Below are positions 45,119 to 54,057 of a stretch of 64,000 bases of DNA, piece by piece; position 1 is the stretch's first letter, and each line of letters starts with the position of its first letter. A model generated the notes under the pieces. That model was not told where the DNA came from. It did no database searches and saw nothing but the letters and a program-made list of their open reading frames with translations. The DNA is taken from NCBI RefSeq assembly GCF_003634615.1, contig NZ_RBKX01000001.1, positions 3,162,001 through 3,226,000 on the forward strand, in the 5' to 3' direction. This DNA comes from Flavobacterium sp. 102 (GTDB lineage Bacteria > Bacteroidota > Bacteroidia > Flavobacteriales > Flavobacteriaceae). Both the position numbers and the translations under genes were made by a program.

Positions 45119-45997
45119 TTAAAATTTTTGAGTTAATGAATTAGTATAGGGAAGAAAATGCAATTCTCCCGAAATCATAGCGGGAACAACAAAACTGTTG
45201 CCTTCTATAATAAAATCAGCCGGTCCGGCTATAGTTTCGGCCAATGGCAATCGGTTAATGCGTCGGGTTGACAATTGAATAGAAAGCAAAATTCCTTTCT
45301 TTTCATAAGCTACCCAATTGCTGGTGTAAAGCACATCATTGGCTACAAATAATCCATCATAAATCCCTTCGGCAGCCGTTAATTGGGTGAAAGTGTTGTT
45401 CTTTAAATTGATGAAACCCACTACGCCATTCGATTTGTTATTGGTTCCCAAACCGTTGACATACAACAAACTTGCTTTTTTATAACAGAACAATCCGTTG
45501 ATTCCGGCTATGGGTTTATCAATAACCACTTCAGTGTAGGTTCTATCTAAGAGATTAACTTTGTACAATTTGCTTACATCGGTAGCCGAAACGTAAAGTG
45601 TATTCGCATCCCAAACGGCTATATCATTGAGAAAATGAGCATCATTGCTAAAATCGATTTGGTATAAAGTCGTTCCGGTTTTTTTGTCAACAGCCACAAT
45701 TCTGTCAATATCGGTAAGAAATAAAATGTCTTTGTGAATCGCCAAACCTTTTGGAGCATTCAGTATTTCTTTGGCAAAAGTTGACACAAGTATGTTCCCT
45801 TTTGAATCAAGTTTTAGAATTTTGCCATCGCCGTCTTTGGCATCCGGTGTTAAGTTTTTTCCAATATCGGCGACATAAAAATAGCGTCCATCGGCGACTA
45901 CACTTTCGAGATGATTGAATCCTTTAACAGTTTGTGCTTCAATAGCACTGCTTAGTGTTATGCTTCCGAGAAGCATCATTTTGAATAAATTTTTCAT
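45119..45997 (-). CDS. Secreted SMP-30/beta-propeller-like protein
   Basis: 292 residues with signal peptide (MKNLFKMMLLGSITLSSAIEAQ). The body shows about six propeller blades with recurring strand pairs: HLESVVADGRYFYVADIGK, APKGLAIHKDILFLTD, FLNDIAVWDANTLYVSATD, GINGLFCYKKASLLYVNG, GIYDGLFVANDVLYTSNWV, GPADFIIEGNSFVVPAM. This is the SMP-30/gluconolactonase/strictosidine-synthase-like fold; enzymatic activity is not certain. First gene of an operon with the thioesterase; a TetR-type operator lies 29 bases upstream of its ATG. Confidence 0.8.
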   Translation of the reverse strand: MKNLFKMMLLGSITLSSAIEAQTVKGFNHLESVVADGRYFYVADIGKNLTPDAKDGDGKILKLDSKGNILVSTFAKEILNAPKGLAIHKDILFLTDIDRIVAVDKKTGTTLYQIDFSNDAHFLNDIAVWDANTLYVSATDVSKLYKVNLLDRTYTEVVIDKPIAGINGLFCYKKASLLYVNGLGTNNKSNGVVGFINLKNNTFTQLTAAEGIYDGLFVANDVLYTSNWVAYEKKGILLSIQLSTRRINRLPLAETIAGPADFIIEGNSFVVPAMISGELHFLPYTNSLTQKF

Positions 45998-46025
45998 TGT
46001 TTTTGGTTTTAGTTTTAAATATTAC

Positions 46026-46045
46026 AATATACCAATCGGTATATT
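46026..46045. promoter_or_regulatory. TetR-type operator 1, upstream of the propeller/thioesterase operon
   Basis: AATATACCAATCGGTATATT, an imperfect palindrome with 9 of 10 half-site positions symmetric. It matches the site upstream of the tetR gene in 18 of 20 positions, and it lies in the promoter region of the operon starting at 45997. Confidence 0.75.
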
Positions 46046-46060
46046 TTATGATAAATTTTT

Positions 46061-46654
46061 TTAGCCTTTAAGGTTTTGGATAAAACGCACTAAATAATCC
46101 ATTCCGCTGTTGAGCGCAATTGTATTCCCTGTAACTTTTGTCTGCATAACGCCGCCTTGTATAAGTGAAATAATGACCGTACAAATTTCGTTGGTATTAC
46201 TATCTGATTTGATTTCGCCTGATGCCATTCCTTCGTTCAATTGTCTTTCCATTGAACTTCTCCAGAATTGTATGGCATTAGCCGCTTTAGCTTTTAATTG
46301 CGGATGCGTTCCATCAGCTTCAATAGCGGTATTCATCACCGGACAACCGTGTTGCAAAAAAGGCAATTGAAGGTAATTTCTATACGTTTCGGGATAAACA
46401 AGTAATTTTTCCACAATGGAATTTCGGGTTTCCATCTTGCTTCTGATATGAGTAACAACAAGTTGAAAATTATAATCAAAAACCGCTAAAGCTACTTCAT
46501 CTTTACTTTCAAAGTTTCCATAAATGCTTCCTTTGGTCAAGCCGGTAGCCACAATCATATCATTGAGCGAAGTGCAAGCATATCCTTTACAATTAAAGAT
46601 AGGTGCGATTTTTTCAATAATAAATTGTTTGGTACGGTCAGCTTTTGAAATCAT
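46061..46654 (-). CDS. TetR/AcrR-family repressor
   Basis: From ATG 46654 the product is 197 residues. N-terminal helix-turn-helix: ADRTKQFIIEKIAPIFNCKG, SLNDMIVATGLTKGSIYGNF. The C-terminal ligand domain contains LQHGCPVMNTAIEADGTHPQ, as in the YxaF/LmrA-like subgroup. The longest reading starts at a TTG (46675), but a TATATTTG promoter box covers 46673-46680, so ATG 46654 is preferred. One operator overlaps its own promoter and a near-identical one precedes the adjacent operon on the same strand. Inducer unknown. Confidence 0.9.
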   Translation of the reverse strand: MISKADRTKQFIIEKIAPIFNCKGYACTSLNDMIVATGLTKGSIYGNFESKDEVALAVFDYNFQLVVTHIRSKMETRNSIVEKLLVYPETYRNYLQLPFLQHGCPVMNTAIEADGTHPQLKAKAANAIQFWRSSMERQLNEGMASGEIKSDSNTNEICTVIISLIQGGVMQTKVTGNTIALNSGMDYLVRFIQNLKG

Positions 46655-46672
46655 TTGAAAATTATTATTAAA

Positions 46673-46705
46673 CAAATATATACAAAATATACTTATCGGT
46701 ATATT
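46673..46705 (-). promoter_or_regulatory. tetR promoter with overlapping operator 2
   Basis: Minus-strand -7 box TATATTTG at 46680-46673; immediately upstream at 46686-46705 lies AATATACTTATCGGTATATT, the second copy of the operator (8 of 10 half-site positions symmetric). Binding would block RNA polymerase, giving autorepression. Confidence 0.7.
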
Positions 46706-46718
46706 TTAAAGCTAAAAA

Positions 46719-46744
46719 AAACCTCTGACTTTCATCAGAGGTTT
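46719..46744. terminator. Terminator after the 1308-residue secreted protein gene
   Basis: 10-bp perfect stem AAACCTCTGA / TCAGAGGTTT, 6-base loop; on the minus strand it is followed by a T-run. It insulates tetR from the large upstream gene. Confidence 0.85.
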
Positions 46745-46768
46745 CCACAAATTGATAACTAACCCAAT

Positions 46769-49700
46769 TTATTTAATAATCAATCGTTTTGTAATGCCTT
46801 CACCGGTTTTGATAATATAGATTCCTGCACTGAAATCTTTCGTATCAATAGTTTGTGCCTCTTTTTGCGATAAAATTATTTTTCCAGAAATATCATAAAC
46901 TTCAATATCGGCTGAACGATTGAAGTAAACCAAACCATTATCCACAGAAGGATTTGGGAAAACAACAAATGTTGGCACATTCTCTTCAAAATCAGGTGTA
47001 GACAAATCATTTGCGTCAACTTCGAAAATGGTAATTGTTCCACTAATTTCATTGGCCACTAAAATATAAGGTGTTCCTGTCGGACTGTTTTCAGCAGACA
47101 CATACGTAATCCCTTCCGGACCATGATCACCAGCATACGCTGATGTACTTCTACTGTTTTTATAATCTATAAAAGTTGGATTATTCGGATTGGTTACATT
47201 GTAAACCATCACACCACCTACTCTTTCCAAAGAAACAAAAGCAAAAGTTTCTGTTCCAATTTGAGCAACCGTTACACCTTCCGGTTCCGGTCCTTTGGCA
47301 CGACTTCTTCCTTTGGCTACATTATCTTCATGGTCTGCATTGAAAAGTGTTGGTAAATTAGCTGCTGTAAACATTTCGAAATCATCACCACTATCATAAA
47401 CTAATTGTTTCGTTGTAGCGTTGAAAATAGAGAATGAACGCGCTCCAACAGCATTGATGGTTTCAAATTCAGGATCAGCATCTGTATTTCCGCTTAAGTT
47501 AGAAACTCTAAAACGGCCCATATTATACGATTGTTTCAAGACACTTGCATTTGGAAAATTCACAGCATCTAACAAATAAGAAGCCGAACCAACGGTAGTT
47601 CTTTCTACAAATCCTGTGTACTCTTTTTCATCTCCTTCATTGGCCGTTACTATATAAGTTGTACCGCCAACGTTGTAACTGGCAACGGCATCCGGCATGT
47701 AGAACGCTTGAATTGGCCAGTTGGCAATTAATACTTGGTTGTTATTGTCAGAGATATCCATTCCGTTTCCTGGTATGCTTACATCTTTGGTTCCTAGTGC
47801 CCAAATATCGGTGAATGAAGTTGTTACCAAATTGATTTCAGCAATAGCATTATTTTCTTGTAAAGTAACCCAAGCTTTTTGAGAGTCAGCACTAATTGTT
47901 ATGTATTCCGGTTCGAAATCTTGAGACATAGTGCTTGTCAATTTTAATTTTCTAACACCCGATGCAATTAAAGTGGCTTCTTGCGCATTATAAGCCGTAA
48001 ACAATAAGGTAGTTACATTGGCTTGTGTCAAAGCAGCAATTCCACCCGAAATATCAATAATACTTACTGAACCTTCAGGATCAATAGAATAGTTAGCGTT
48101 TGGCTGACCTTCATTGGCTGTCATTACTTTATTTCCATCCGGTGAAAACGTAATCATATCAGGTAAAGCGCCAACGGTTACTTGTTTTAAGAAAACTCCA
48201 TTGGTATCAAAAAATACTACTGAACCATTTAAAGTCTCATCAGCATTAGGCGAAGCCACTGCTACTACTCCATTTTTGACCGCAACCGAAGTTACGCCAC
48301 CGTATGAATTCATATCGATTGAGCTTACTACTGTTGGTGTGGTTGGATCACTAAAATTGATAATATCTAAAAATCCTGCAATCGCACTCGTTGTAAATAA
48401 TCGTTGAGAAACCGGATCATGAACTACAATTTCACAAGTACTTGAATTACTACCAGATGGATCAAAACTACCAATATAATTTAACTCGATTTGGTTGCTT
48501 GGAACCGGTGCTAATCTGTCGTTATCAATAATATAAACCGTTGATGTTGGAGTTCCTGAAATTGATAAACCTACTGCATTTTCGAGACTCAACACAAAGT
48601 ACTCCGCTTGTTGTTCTTCCAAAATATCGTCAATAATTGGAATAGTAATGGTTTGTGTCAAAGCACTTGAACCGGTAAAGTTTAAAGTTTGTGTTGCCAA
48701 AGTAAAATCGTTGCTGTCAGCCGTACTGAAAGGCGTTCCTTTTACTACTAAATCTACTGAACTTGTTGCCGGACTTGACAAATTAACTACAAAAGAAAGT
48801 GTGCCAGCCGTTTCATTTACCGTAATAAAATTAGAAGCTAAGCTTACTGAAGTGTTATAAGAAAACGCATATGAGAATGGACAAGACATCAAGGCATTAG
48901 TGGAATCTTGCACATTACTAATCACCAAAGTATAGTTGGTTGCCGAAGCAAAACCGATTGAATAATTTAAGGTTGCAATGTTATTTAAAATGGTTACTGA
49001 AGCTAAATTAGGTACACCGGTATAATTGGCAATATTAGAAGCCGAAATTATATCTAAGTTATTGTTGAAAGTAACTTGAATAGTTGTATTGTTTATTACT
49101 GATACACTTTGTACTTGCAACGAACTAGGGAAATTCCAGGTTGGCCAAGTTTGAGCTGCCGTTCCACCCGCAACACCTGTCCAGTTGGTTGGATTCAAAA
49201 TCGATGTTCTTAAAGCTGCCGGTGTTCCGATTTGTATTCCGCTGTAAAAAGCATTTACAGTATTTCCGGCAACATTTCCCGGAGAAGTTGTTGTGTTTAA
49301 CGATGAAACTCCGTCAATCAAACCTGTTGGTAGCATTGATAAACTTCCGCTACATGATGTGTTTGTAGCAACCCATCCGTTAGAAGTCAAAGCCGTAAGA
49401 TAATTGGGATTAGCATTTGAACCGGTGTAAGCAATCACTTGATCGCCACCAGAACTTAATCCGAAACCTGAACCGGTTACAGTTCCGTTGTTAGAAAGTA
49501 ATGCAGAAGTTTGAATAGTCACCACAGAACCAGCCGGAACGCATTGCGTTGCTGTCCATACAATTCCGTTGGCACATTGCGCCGGTGAATTTGTAGTGTA
49601 TTTTGAATCGGTAAAGTTGATAAAAGTACCTGCAATAATATCCACGAAAGTGATAAAAGCTACTTCATCTTCGGTAGCGGTTGCATTCATTCTGTAGGCA

Positions 49701-50695
49701 ACAAAAGCGATGTCACCAGCGGTAAATTGCGTTTGATTAGCGATAGTTGTAAATGTTGCTGATGGAGAAGTCACCAAAGCATTATTACTCAAATCTTCCA
49801 CCAGATTTGGTAACAAAGACACATAATATACTTGATTGTTAGCCAACACTGCCGTTGGATTAATCGTGATCACATTACCGGAAAAAGTAGCATCAAACGG
49901 CACTAGAGTTCCGGTTGCATTGTTCAAACGCAATTCAACCAAAGCATCCACATTCGTATCATTAATTGCTGAATCGTCCAGTAAACGAACGGCTTCATTA
50001 AAAGTTATGGTAGGATTGGCAGTTATAGCCACATTAGTAGTTGTATTGGTTGGTAAGAAAGTGGCAATTGGAGCTACTGTATCTGTACCACCAAGCGATG
50101 AACCTTCAACCGTAAAATTGTCAAAACGATTGTTGCCAACAGTTCCACCATCACCTTGAGAAAATTCGACTTTTAATTTGAAGTTGGCGTTGTTATTCGC
50201 ACCAGTAACCGCCGAAAAATTTAAAGTAGCTAAAGCCGGATCACCATTATTCGGATTTACAGTTGTAAAAGCGACATAATTGGTTCCATCCAAAGAATAA
50301 GACCAAGATTGTGTTCCTGCGCCTGAACCTGAACGACGTGTGGCAAATTTCACAATGATGTTTTCATAACCTGACGTAGGCAAAGCAAATTCCAAAGCAC
50401 CGCCAATAGGGTCATTAAAACGCAAATGTGTTCCTGAAACATCACTGTTGCGAGCATTCAAATTCAAAACATTAAAGTTTTGTCCTGTTCCTCCGGCAAA
50501 ATCAATAGCACTGATTCCACCCGCAATCGCATTTAAAGTGGCACCACCAAGTGTAGAAGTTGGTGTTGTGATGGTCGCAATCGAACTATTGTCATTGAAG
50601 TTCCAATAGTGAACTAAAGTTTGTCCCCAAGAAACAGAGGAAAAAGCCATCATTAAGAGGAATAACAGGCTTTTTGTAGTGTAATTTTTTGACAT
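46769..50695 (-). CDS. Large secreted choice-of-anchor I protein with type IX sorting domain
   Basis: 1308 residues with signal peptide (LLFLLMMAFSSVSWGQ). Domains by eye: a jelly-roll-like N-terminal module (25-200); an SbsA-type Ig domain (about 208-315; PTNTTTNVAITANPTITFNE); a lamin-tail-like segment (320-530); a second SbsA-like stretch; a Calx-beta repeat (about 620-730; ETAGTLSFVVNLSSPATSSV); then a long beta-propeller choice-of-anchor I domain (745-1220; MTANEGQPNANYSIDPEGSV, GPEPEGVTVAQIG, AGDHGPEGITYVS). A T9SS type A sorting domain ends the protein (1235-1308; FPNPSVDNGLVYF, SAGIYIIKTG). Surface or extracellular; function unproven. Confidence 0.85.
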   Translation of the reverse strand: MSKNYTTKSLLFLLMMAFSSVSWGQTLVHYWNFNDNSSIATITTPTSTLGGATLNAIAGGISAIDFAGGTGQNFNVLNLNARNSDVSGTHLRFNDPIGGALEFALPTSGYENIIVKFATRRSGSGAGTQSWSYSLDGTNYVAFTTVNPNNGDPALATLNFSAVTGANNNANFKLKVEFSQGDGGTVGNNRFDNFTVEGSSLGGTDTVAPIATFLPTNTTTNVAITANPTITFNEAVRLLDDSAINDTNVDALVELRLNNATGTLVPFDATFSGNVITINPTAVLANNQVYYVSLLPNLVEDLSNNALVTSPSATFTTIANQTQFTAGDIAFVAYRMNATATEDEVAFITFVDIIAGTFINFTDSKYTTNSPAQCANGIVWTATQCVPAGSVVTIQTSALLSNNGTVTGSGFGLSSGGDQVIAYTGSNANPNYLTALTSNGWVATNTSCSGSLSMLPTGLIDGVSSLNTTTSPGNVAGNTVNAFYSGIQIGTPAALRTSILNPTNWTGVAGGTAAQTWPTWNFPSSLQVQSVSVINNTTIQVTFNNNLDIISASNIANYTGVPNLASVTILNNIATLNYSIGFASATNYTLVISNVQDSTNALMSCPFSYAFSYNTSVSLASNFITVNETAGTLSFVVNLSSPATSSVDLVVKGTPFSTADSNDFTLATQTLNFTGSSALTQTITIPIIDDILEEQQAEYFVLSLENAVGLSISGTPTSTVYIIDNDRLAPVPSNQIELNYIGSFDPSGSNSSTCEIVVHDPVSQRLFTTSAIAGFLDIINFSDPTTPTVVSSIDMNSYGGVTSVAVKNGVVAVASPNADETLNGSVVFFDTNGVFLKQVTVGALPDMITFSPDGNKVMTANEGQPNANYSIDPEGSVSIIDISGGIAALTQANVTTLLFTAYNAQEATLIASGVRKLKLTSTMSQDFEPEYITISADSQKAWVTLQENNAIAEINLVTTSFTDIWALGTKDVSIPGNGMDISDNNNQVLIANWPIQAFYMPDAVASYNVGGTTYIVTANEGDEKEYTGFVERTTVGSASYLLDAVNFPNASVLKQSYNMGRFRVSNLSGNTDADPEFETINAVGARSFSIFNATTKQLVYDSGDDFEMFTAANLPTLFNADHEDNVAKGRSRAKGPEPEGVTVAQIGTETFAFVSLERVGGVMVYNVTNPNNPTFIDYKNSRSTSAYAGDHGPEGITYVSAENSPTGTPYILVANEISGTITIFEVDANDLSTPDFEENVPTFVVFPNPSVDNGLVYFNRSADIEVYDISGKIILSQKEAQTIDTKDFSAGIYIIKTGEGITKRLIIK

Positions 50696-50894
50696 AATGG
50701 TATAGTTTTATTTTGTCACAAAATACCGTCATTGATTTTACAACATGATTAATTTAAAATCATTGATTTATTAATTATAACCTTTCTAATGTGGCTTAAT
50801 TGTTAGCGAGTGACAAAGTTGTTTAAGTTAAATTTACTTTGGTCTGTATACCAAATGTCAACCTGCAAATTGTAGCGCCTTTTCACCTTTTCCC

Positions 50895-50902
50895 TATCTT
50901 TG
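50895..50902 (+). promoter_or_regulatory. -7 promoter box of the propeller/T9SS gene; fixes its start
   Basis: TATCTTTG with TTG at 50870-50872 (22-base spacer). Transcription would begin near 50909, after the longest ORF start (50839), supporting ATG 50929. Confidence 0.6.
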
Positions 50903-50928
50903 GTATATCAATCATCAAGACTGAAATC

Positions 50929-52473
50929 ATGAAAAAGAATTACTTACTTACACTTTTGATCCTGTTCCAATTGGTATCACAAGCGCAGACTTTTGAATGG
51001 CTGCGAACGCCAAGCATTACTTTTAGTATGAATCCGGGAATGATCAGTTATCCAAACGCAACAGACCATCAAGGGAATACTTATGTTTGCGGATTTAAAA
51101 ATAATGCAACGTCTTACACTGACATTTTTGGTAATCTTGCTTTACTTAAATATGATACAAATGGAACTTTGGTTTCCACTAAAAATATCAATGGTGATGT
51201 TCATGCTTATAAATTGGTCACCGATAATGCCGGAAATCTATATATGGCTGTAACCTATCTTACTTCAATTACTATTGACAATTTTAATTTGACCACCAAT
51301 TTGCTAAACGTAAATCCGTTATTACTAAAATTCAATGCCAATGGTGAACTGCTGTGGCACAAAGTAATTCCGGGTGATTTTACCCAACATTTCAATGCGA
51401 TGGCGATTGACAGCCAACAAAACGTATTTATAGGTTATGACGATTATCAAAATTCCTTTATTGAAAAATTGGATGCTAATGGAAACTCTTTGCAACTCAT
51501 CACACAAACTCAAGTAAAACTCCTCAGCGCTGTCAGTATAGATACAGAAGGCAATATTTACGCGGCCGGTTCGTGTGCCGAAATGAACGCCAACTTCAAC
51601 GGTACCAATATGCCTGCGCCTTTTCTATACAATGTTTATGTCGTAAAATACAATCCGACCGGACAAATGCAATGGATGCATTATGTAGAAGACATTACTT
51701 GTCCGGAACCAATGGTCATTGCCCGAACACCGGATGAAGTCTATTTCAGCTCACATTTATTTGACGCTTTTTCGATTGGCGACATCACTTGCGAAGGTCC
51801 GATGGGTAATTATGATTTCTTTTTGGCTAAATTCAATTCGACAGGAACAGTACAATGGGTAAGAGAAGTTCCGGGAAGCGGTGGTGCCGAAATTGGTCAA
51901 CGCAACTTTTTAACTCTTGACAATCAAGGAAATATTTATGTGGCCGGAAAAACACAAGGTACTATTCAATGGAATACCAATGTGAGTTCGCAAACCCAAG
52001 TTGGTTCCAACAGTGACGTGCTGATTTTAAAATATTCACCTCAAGGCAATGTGCTTTGGGCGAAAACCGCCGGTGGTAATTCTGAAGACCGAACCGATGG
52101 CATCAGCATTTTGGCTGATGGAAGTGTTATGGTATCCGGAATGGCGAATGATATTATCAATTTTGACAATTTACAAGCCGGAACTGATGATTTTCAATAT
52201 TATCCTTTTTTGGCCAAATTAAATCCGGCAACTTTAGACGTTCCGAACCACAATCAAAATTCACTGGTAGTTTATCCGAATCCGACCAAAGATTTTATTA
52301 CAATTTCTTCGAATGGCTATCGTGGAAAGGCTGAATTGTTTTCCATTTTGGGACAAATCTTTGAAATCTTTGAAATCTCCAATGACCAAACGGTTTTAAA
52401 TTTAAGCGAAGTAGCCACCGGAACTTATTTCTTGAAACTAAACCAGCAAGTAGTTAAAGTAGTGAGGTATTAA
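50929..52473 (+). CDS. Secreted SBBP-type beta-propeller protein with type IX sorting domain
   Basis: From ATG 50929: 514 residues, signal peptide MKKNYLLTLLILFQLVSQAQ. The body carries seven or so propeller repeats of the SBBP type: LLKYDTNGTLVSTKNINGDV, LLKFNANGELLWHKVIPGDF, AVSIDTEGNIYAAGSC, VVKYNPTGQMQWMHYVED, LAKFNSTGTVQWVREVPG, ILKYSPQGNVLWAKTAGGNS. C-terminal sorting domain VYPNPTKDFITISS, VATGTYFLKLNQQ. The upstream extension to 50839 overlaps the promoter and would hide the signal peptide. Function unknown. Confidence 0.87.
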   Translation: MKKNYLLTLLILFQLVSQAQTFEWLRTPSITFSMNPGMISYPNATDHQGNTYVCGFKNNATSYTDIFGNLALLKYDTNGTLVSTKNINGDVHAYKLVTDNAGNLYMAVTYLTSITIDNFNLTTNLLNVNPLLLKFNANGELLWHKVIPGDFTQHFNAMAIDSQQNVFIGYDDYQNSFIEKLDANGNSLQLITQTQVKLLSAVSIDTEGNIYAAGSCAEMNANFNGTNMPAPFLYNVYVVKYNPTGQMQWMHYVEDITCPEPMVIARTPDEVYFSSHLFDAFSIGDITCEGPMGNYDFFLAKFNSTGTVQWVREVPGSGGAEIGQRNFLTLDNQGNIYVAGKTQGTIQWNTNVSSQTQVGSNSDVLILKYSPQGNVLWAKTAGGNSEDRTDGISILADGSVMVSGMANDIINFDNLQAGTDDFQYYPFLAKLNPATLDVPNHNQNSLVVYPNPTKDFITISSNGYRGKAELFSILGQIFEIFEISNDQTVLNLSEVATGTYFLKLNQQVVKVVRY

Positions 52474-52482
52474 TTATTTTAC

Positions 52483-52496
52483 ATGACAATTGTCAT
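52483..52496. promoter_or_regulatory. CRP/FNR-like palindrome upstream of hemN
   Basis: ATGACAATTGTCAT, a perfect 14-bp palindrome. Its centre lies about 41 bases before the transcript start predicted from the TACTTTTG box at 52519-52526, the usual position for a class II CRP/FNR activator. Confidence 0.6.
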
Positions 52497-52518
52497 TTTT
52501 ATTGGCAAAAATCCGAAC

Positions 52519-52526
52519 TACTTTTG
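52519..52526 (+). promoter_or_regulatory. -7 promoter box of hemN
   Basis: TACTTTTG, a perfect TAnnTTTG, 19 bases before the ATG at 52545. There is no good -33 TTG at normal spacing, as expected of an activator-dependent promoter. Confidence 0.6.
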
Positions 52527-52544
52527 TCCTTGTAAAGTAGTATT

Positions 52545-53909
52545 ATGTCAGTTTCATTAGTCCAAAAATATAACGTTCCAGGTCCGCGATACACCAGTTA
52601 TCCAACAGTTCCATATTGGGACGAAGTTTCTTTTTCTGAATCGAAATGGCAACAGACCTTTTTGCGAAGCTTCAAAGAAAGTAATGCTACTGAAGGTATT
52701 AGCCTTTATATTCATTTACCATTTTGCGAAAGTCTGTGTACGTTTTGTGGTTGCCACAAGCGCATAACCAAACGCCACGAAGTAGAACATCCTTATATCG
52801 AAGCCGTACTCAAAGAATGGGAATTGTATTGTAATTTATTTACAGAAAAGCCAATCATCAAAGAGATTCATTTGGGCGGCGGAACACCAACTTTCTTTTC
52901 TCCTGAAAACTTAGAGCGATTGATTACCGGAATTCTTCGCAAAGCCAAAAAAGCTAGCGAATACGAATTCAGTTTTGAAGGACATCCCAACAATACGACA
53001 CGTGAACATTTACAAAAACTATATGATTTAGGTTTTAGAAGAGTGAGTTATGGCGTGCAAGATTACAGCGAAAAAGTACAAACCGCTATACATAGAATTC
53101 AACCCTTTCACAATGTGGCCAAAGTAACTTTTTGGGCGAAAGAGATAGGCTATACTTCGATTTCACATGATTTGGTTTTCGGGTTACCTTTTCAAACATT
53201 AGAAAATGTGGTTGACACGATTGAAAAAACCAATTCGCTTTCCCCTAATCGCTTGGCATTTTACAGTTATGCACACGTACCATGGATTAAAGGCAACGGA
53301 CAACGTGGTTTCAAAGACGAAGATGTTCCGAAAGATGATGAGAAACGCCAACTTTATGAAGTAGGCAAAACTCTTTTGTTTAAAAAAGGGTATCATGAAA
53401 TCGGAATGGATCACTTTGCCTTGGAAGAAGACACCATGTACAAAGCCTTCAAAGCCGGAAAGTTACATCGTAATTTTATGGGTTATACGGCATCTAAAAC
53501 CCAATTGATGATTGGTTTAGGCGTCTCTTCTATCAGTGACAGTTGGTATGCCTTTGCCCAAAACGAAAAAGAACTAGAAACCTATTACGCCCGTTTGGCC
53601 AACAATGAATTACCGGTTTACCGTGGGCACGTTTTAACCGAAGAAGACCTAATCATTCGCCGTCATATTCTTAACTTGATGTGCCAATTTGAAACATCAT
53701 GGAAAGAGGACAACTTATACTTTAAAGAACTTCCCGAAGTATTAGCACAACTCCACGAAATGGAAAGCGACGGATTGTTATTAATGCAACCCAACCGTTT
53801 GGTTGTAACCGAAAAAGGAAAAGCTTTTGTGCGCAACATCTGTATGGCTTTTGATTTAAGGTTGAAACGCAAAACACCACAGACACAATTGTTCTCGATG
53901 ACGGTTTAG
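52545..53909 (+). CDS. hemN: Oxygen-independent coproporphyrinogen III oxidase (radical SAM)
   Basis: Oxidatively decarboxylates coproporphyrinogen III in haem synthesis without oxygen. 454 residues. N-terminal YNVPGPRYTSYPTVPYW, which marks true HemN rather than HemW; 4Fe-4S/SAM site Cys61, Cys65, Cys68 plus Cys70 (FCESLCTFCGC); HLGGGTPTF; GVQDYSEKVQTAIHRIQP; HDLVFGLPFQT; C-terminal HemN domain GYTASKTQLMIGLGVSSIS. Single gene; the CRP/FNR-like site suggests control by low oxygen. Confidence 0.95.
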   Translation: MSVSLVQKYNVPGPRYTSYPTVPYWDEVSFSESKWQQTFLRSFKESNATEGISLYIHLPFCESLCTFCGCHKRITKRHEVEHPYIEAVLKEWELYCNLFTEKPIIKEIHLGGGTPTFFSPENLERLITGILRKAKKASEYEFSFEGHPNNTTREHLQKLYDLGFRRVSYGVQDYSEKVQTAIHRIQPFHNVAKVTFWAKEIGYTSISHDLVFGLPFQTLENVVDTIEKTNSLSPNRLAFYSYAHVPWIKGNGQRGFKDEDVPKDDEKRQLYEVGKTLLFKKGYHEIGMDHFALEEDTMYKAFKAGKLHRNFMGYTASKTQLMIGLGVSSISDSWYAFAQNEKELETYYARLANNELPVYRGHVLTEEDLIIRRHILNLMCQFETSWKEDNLYFKELPEVLAQLHEMESDGLLLMQPNRLVVTEKGKAFVRNICMAFDLRLKRKTPQTQLFSMTV

Positions 53910-53948
53910 CCGGTTAGTTTACCTCGAAGATCATCTGCTTTGTGAATT

Positions 53949-54057
53949 TTAGTGGTTAAACTGGCGACTGCGACTGTGACTAAATTTAACCGCAAAGCCC
54001 GCAAAGTTTTACGCAAAGGTCACTAAGATTTCGTATGCTTAGTGGTTAAACTAGCGA
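53949..54057. repeat. Direct repeat pair flanking degenerate CGCAAAG units
   Basis: TTAGTGGTTAAACTGGCGA (53949-53967) recurs with one change (TAGCGA end) at 54039-54057. Between them are three GCAAAG units (53992, 54001, 54013). Strings of GCAAAG-type units are, from memory, a recurring intergenic motif in Flavobacterium. The second copy runs into the last codons and stop of the XRE gene, so that gene's end may have been formed by the repeat. Confidence 0.6.

Noticed and set aside
50839..50928. Extended N-terminus of the propeller/T9SS protein
   Set aside because: Contains the TATCTTTG promoter and would place a clear signal peptide 30 residues inside.
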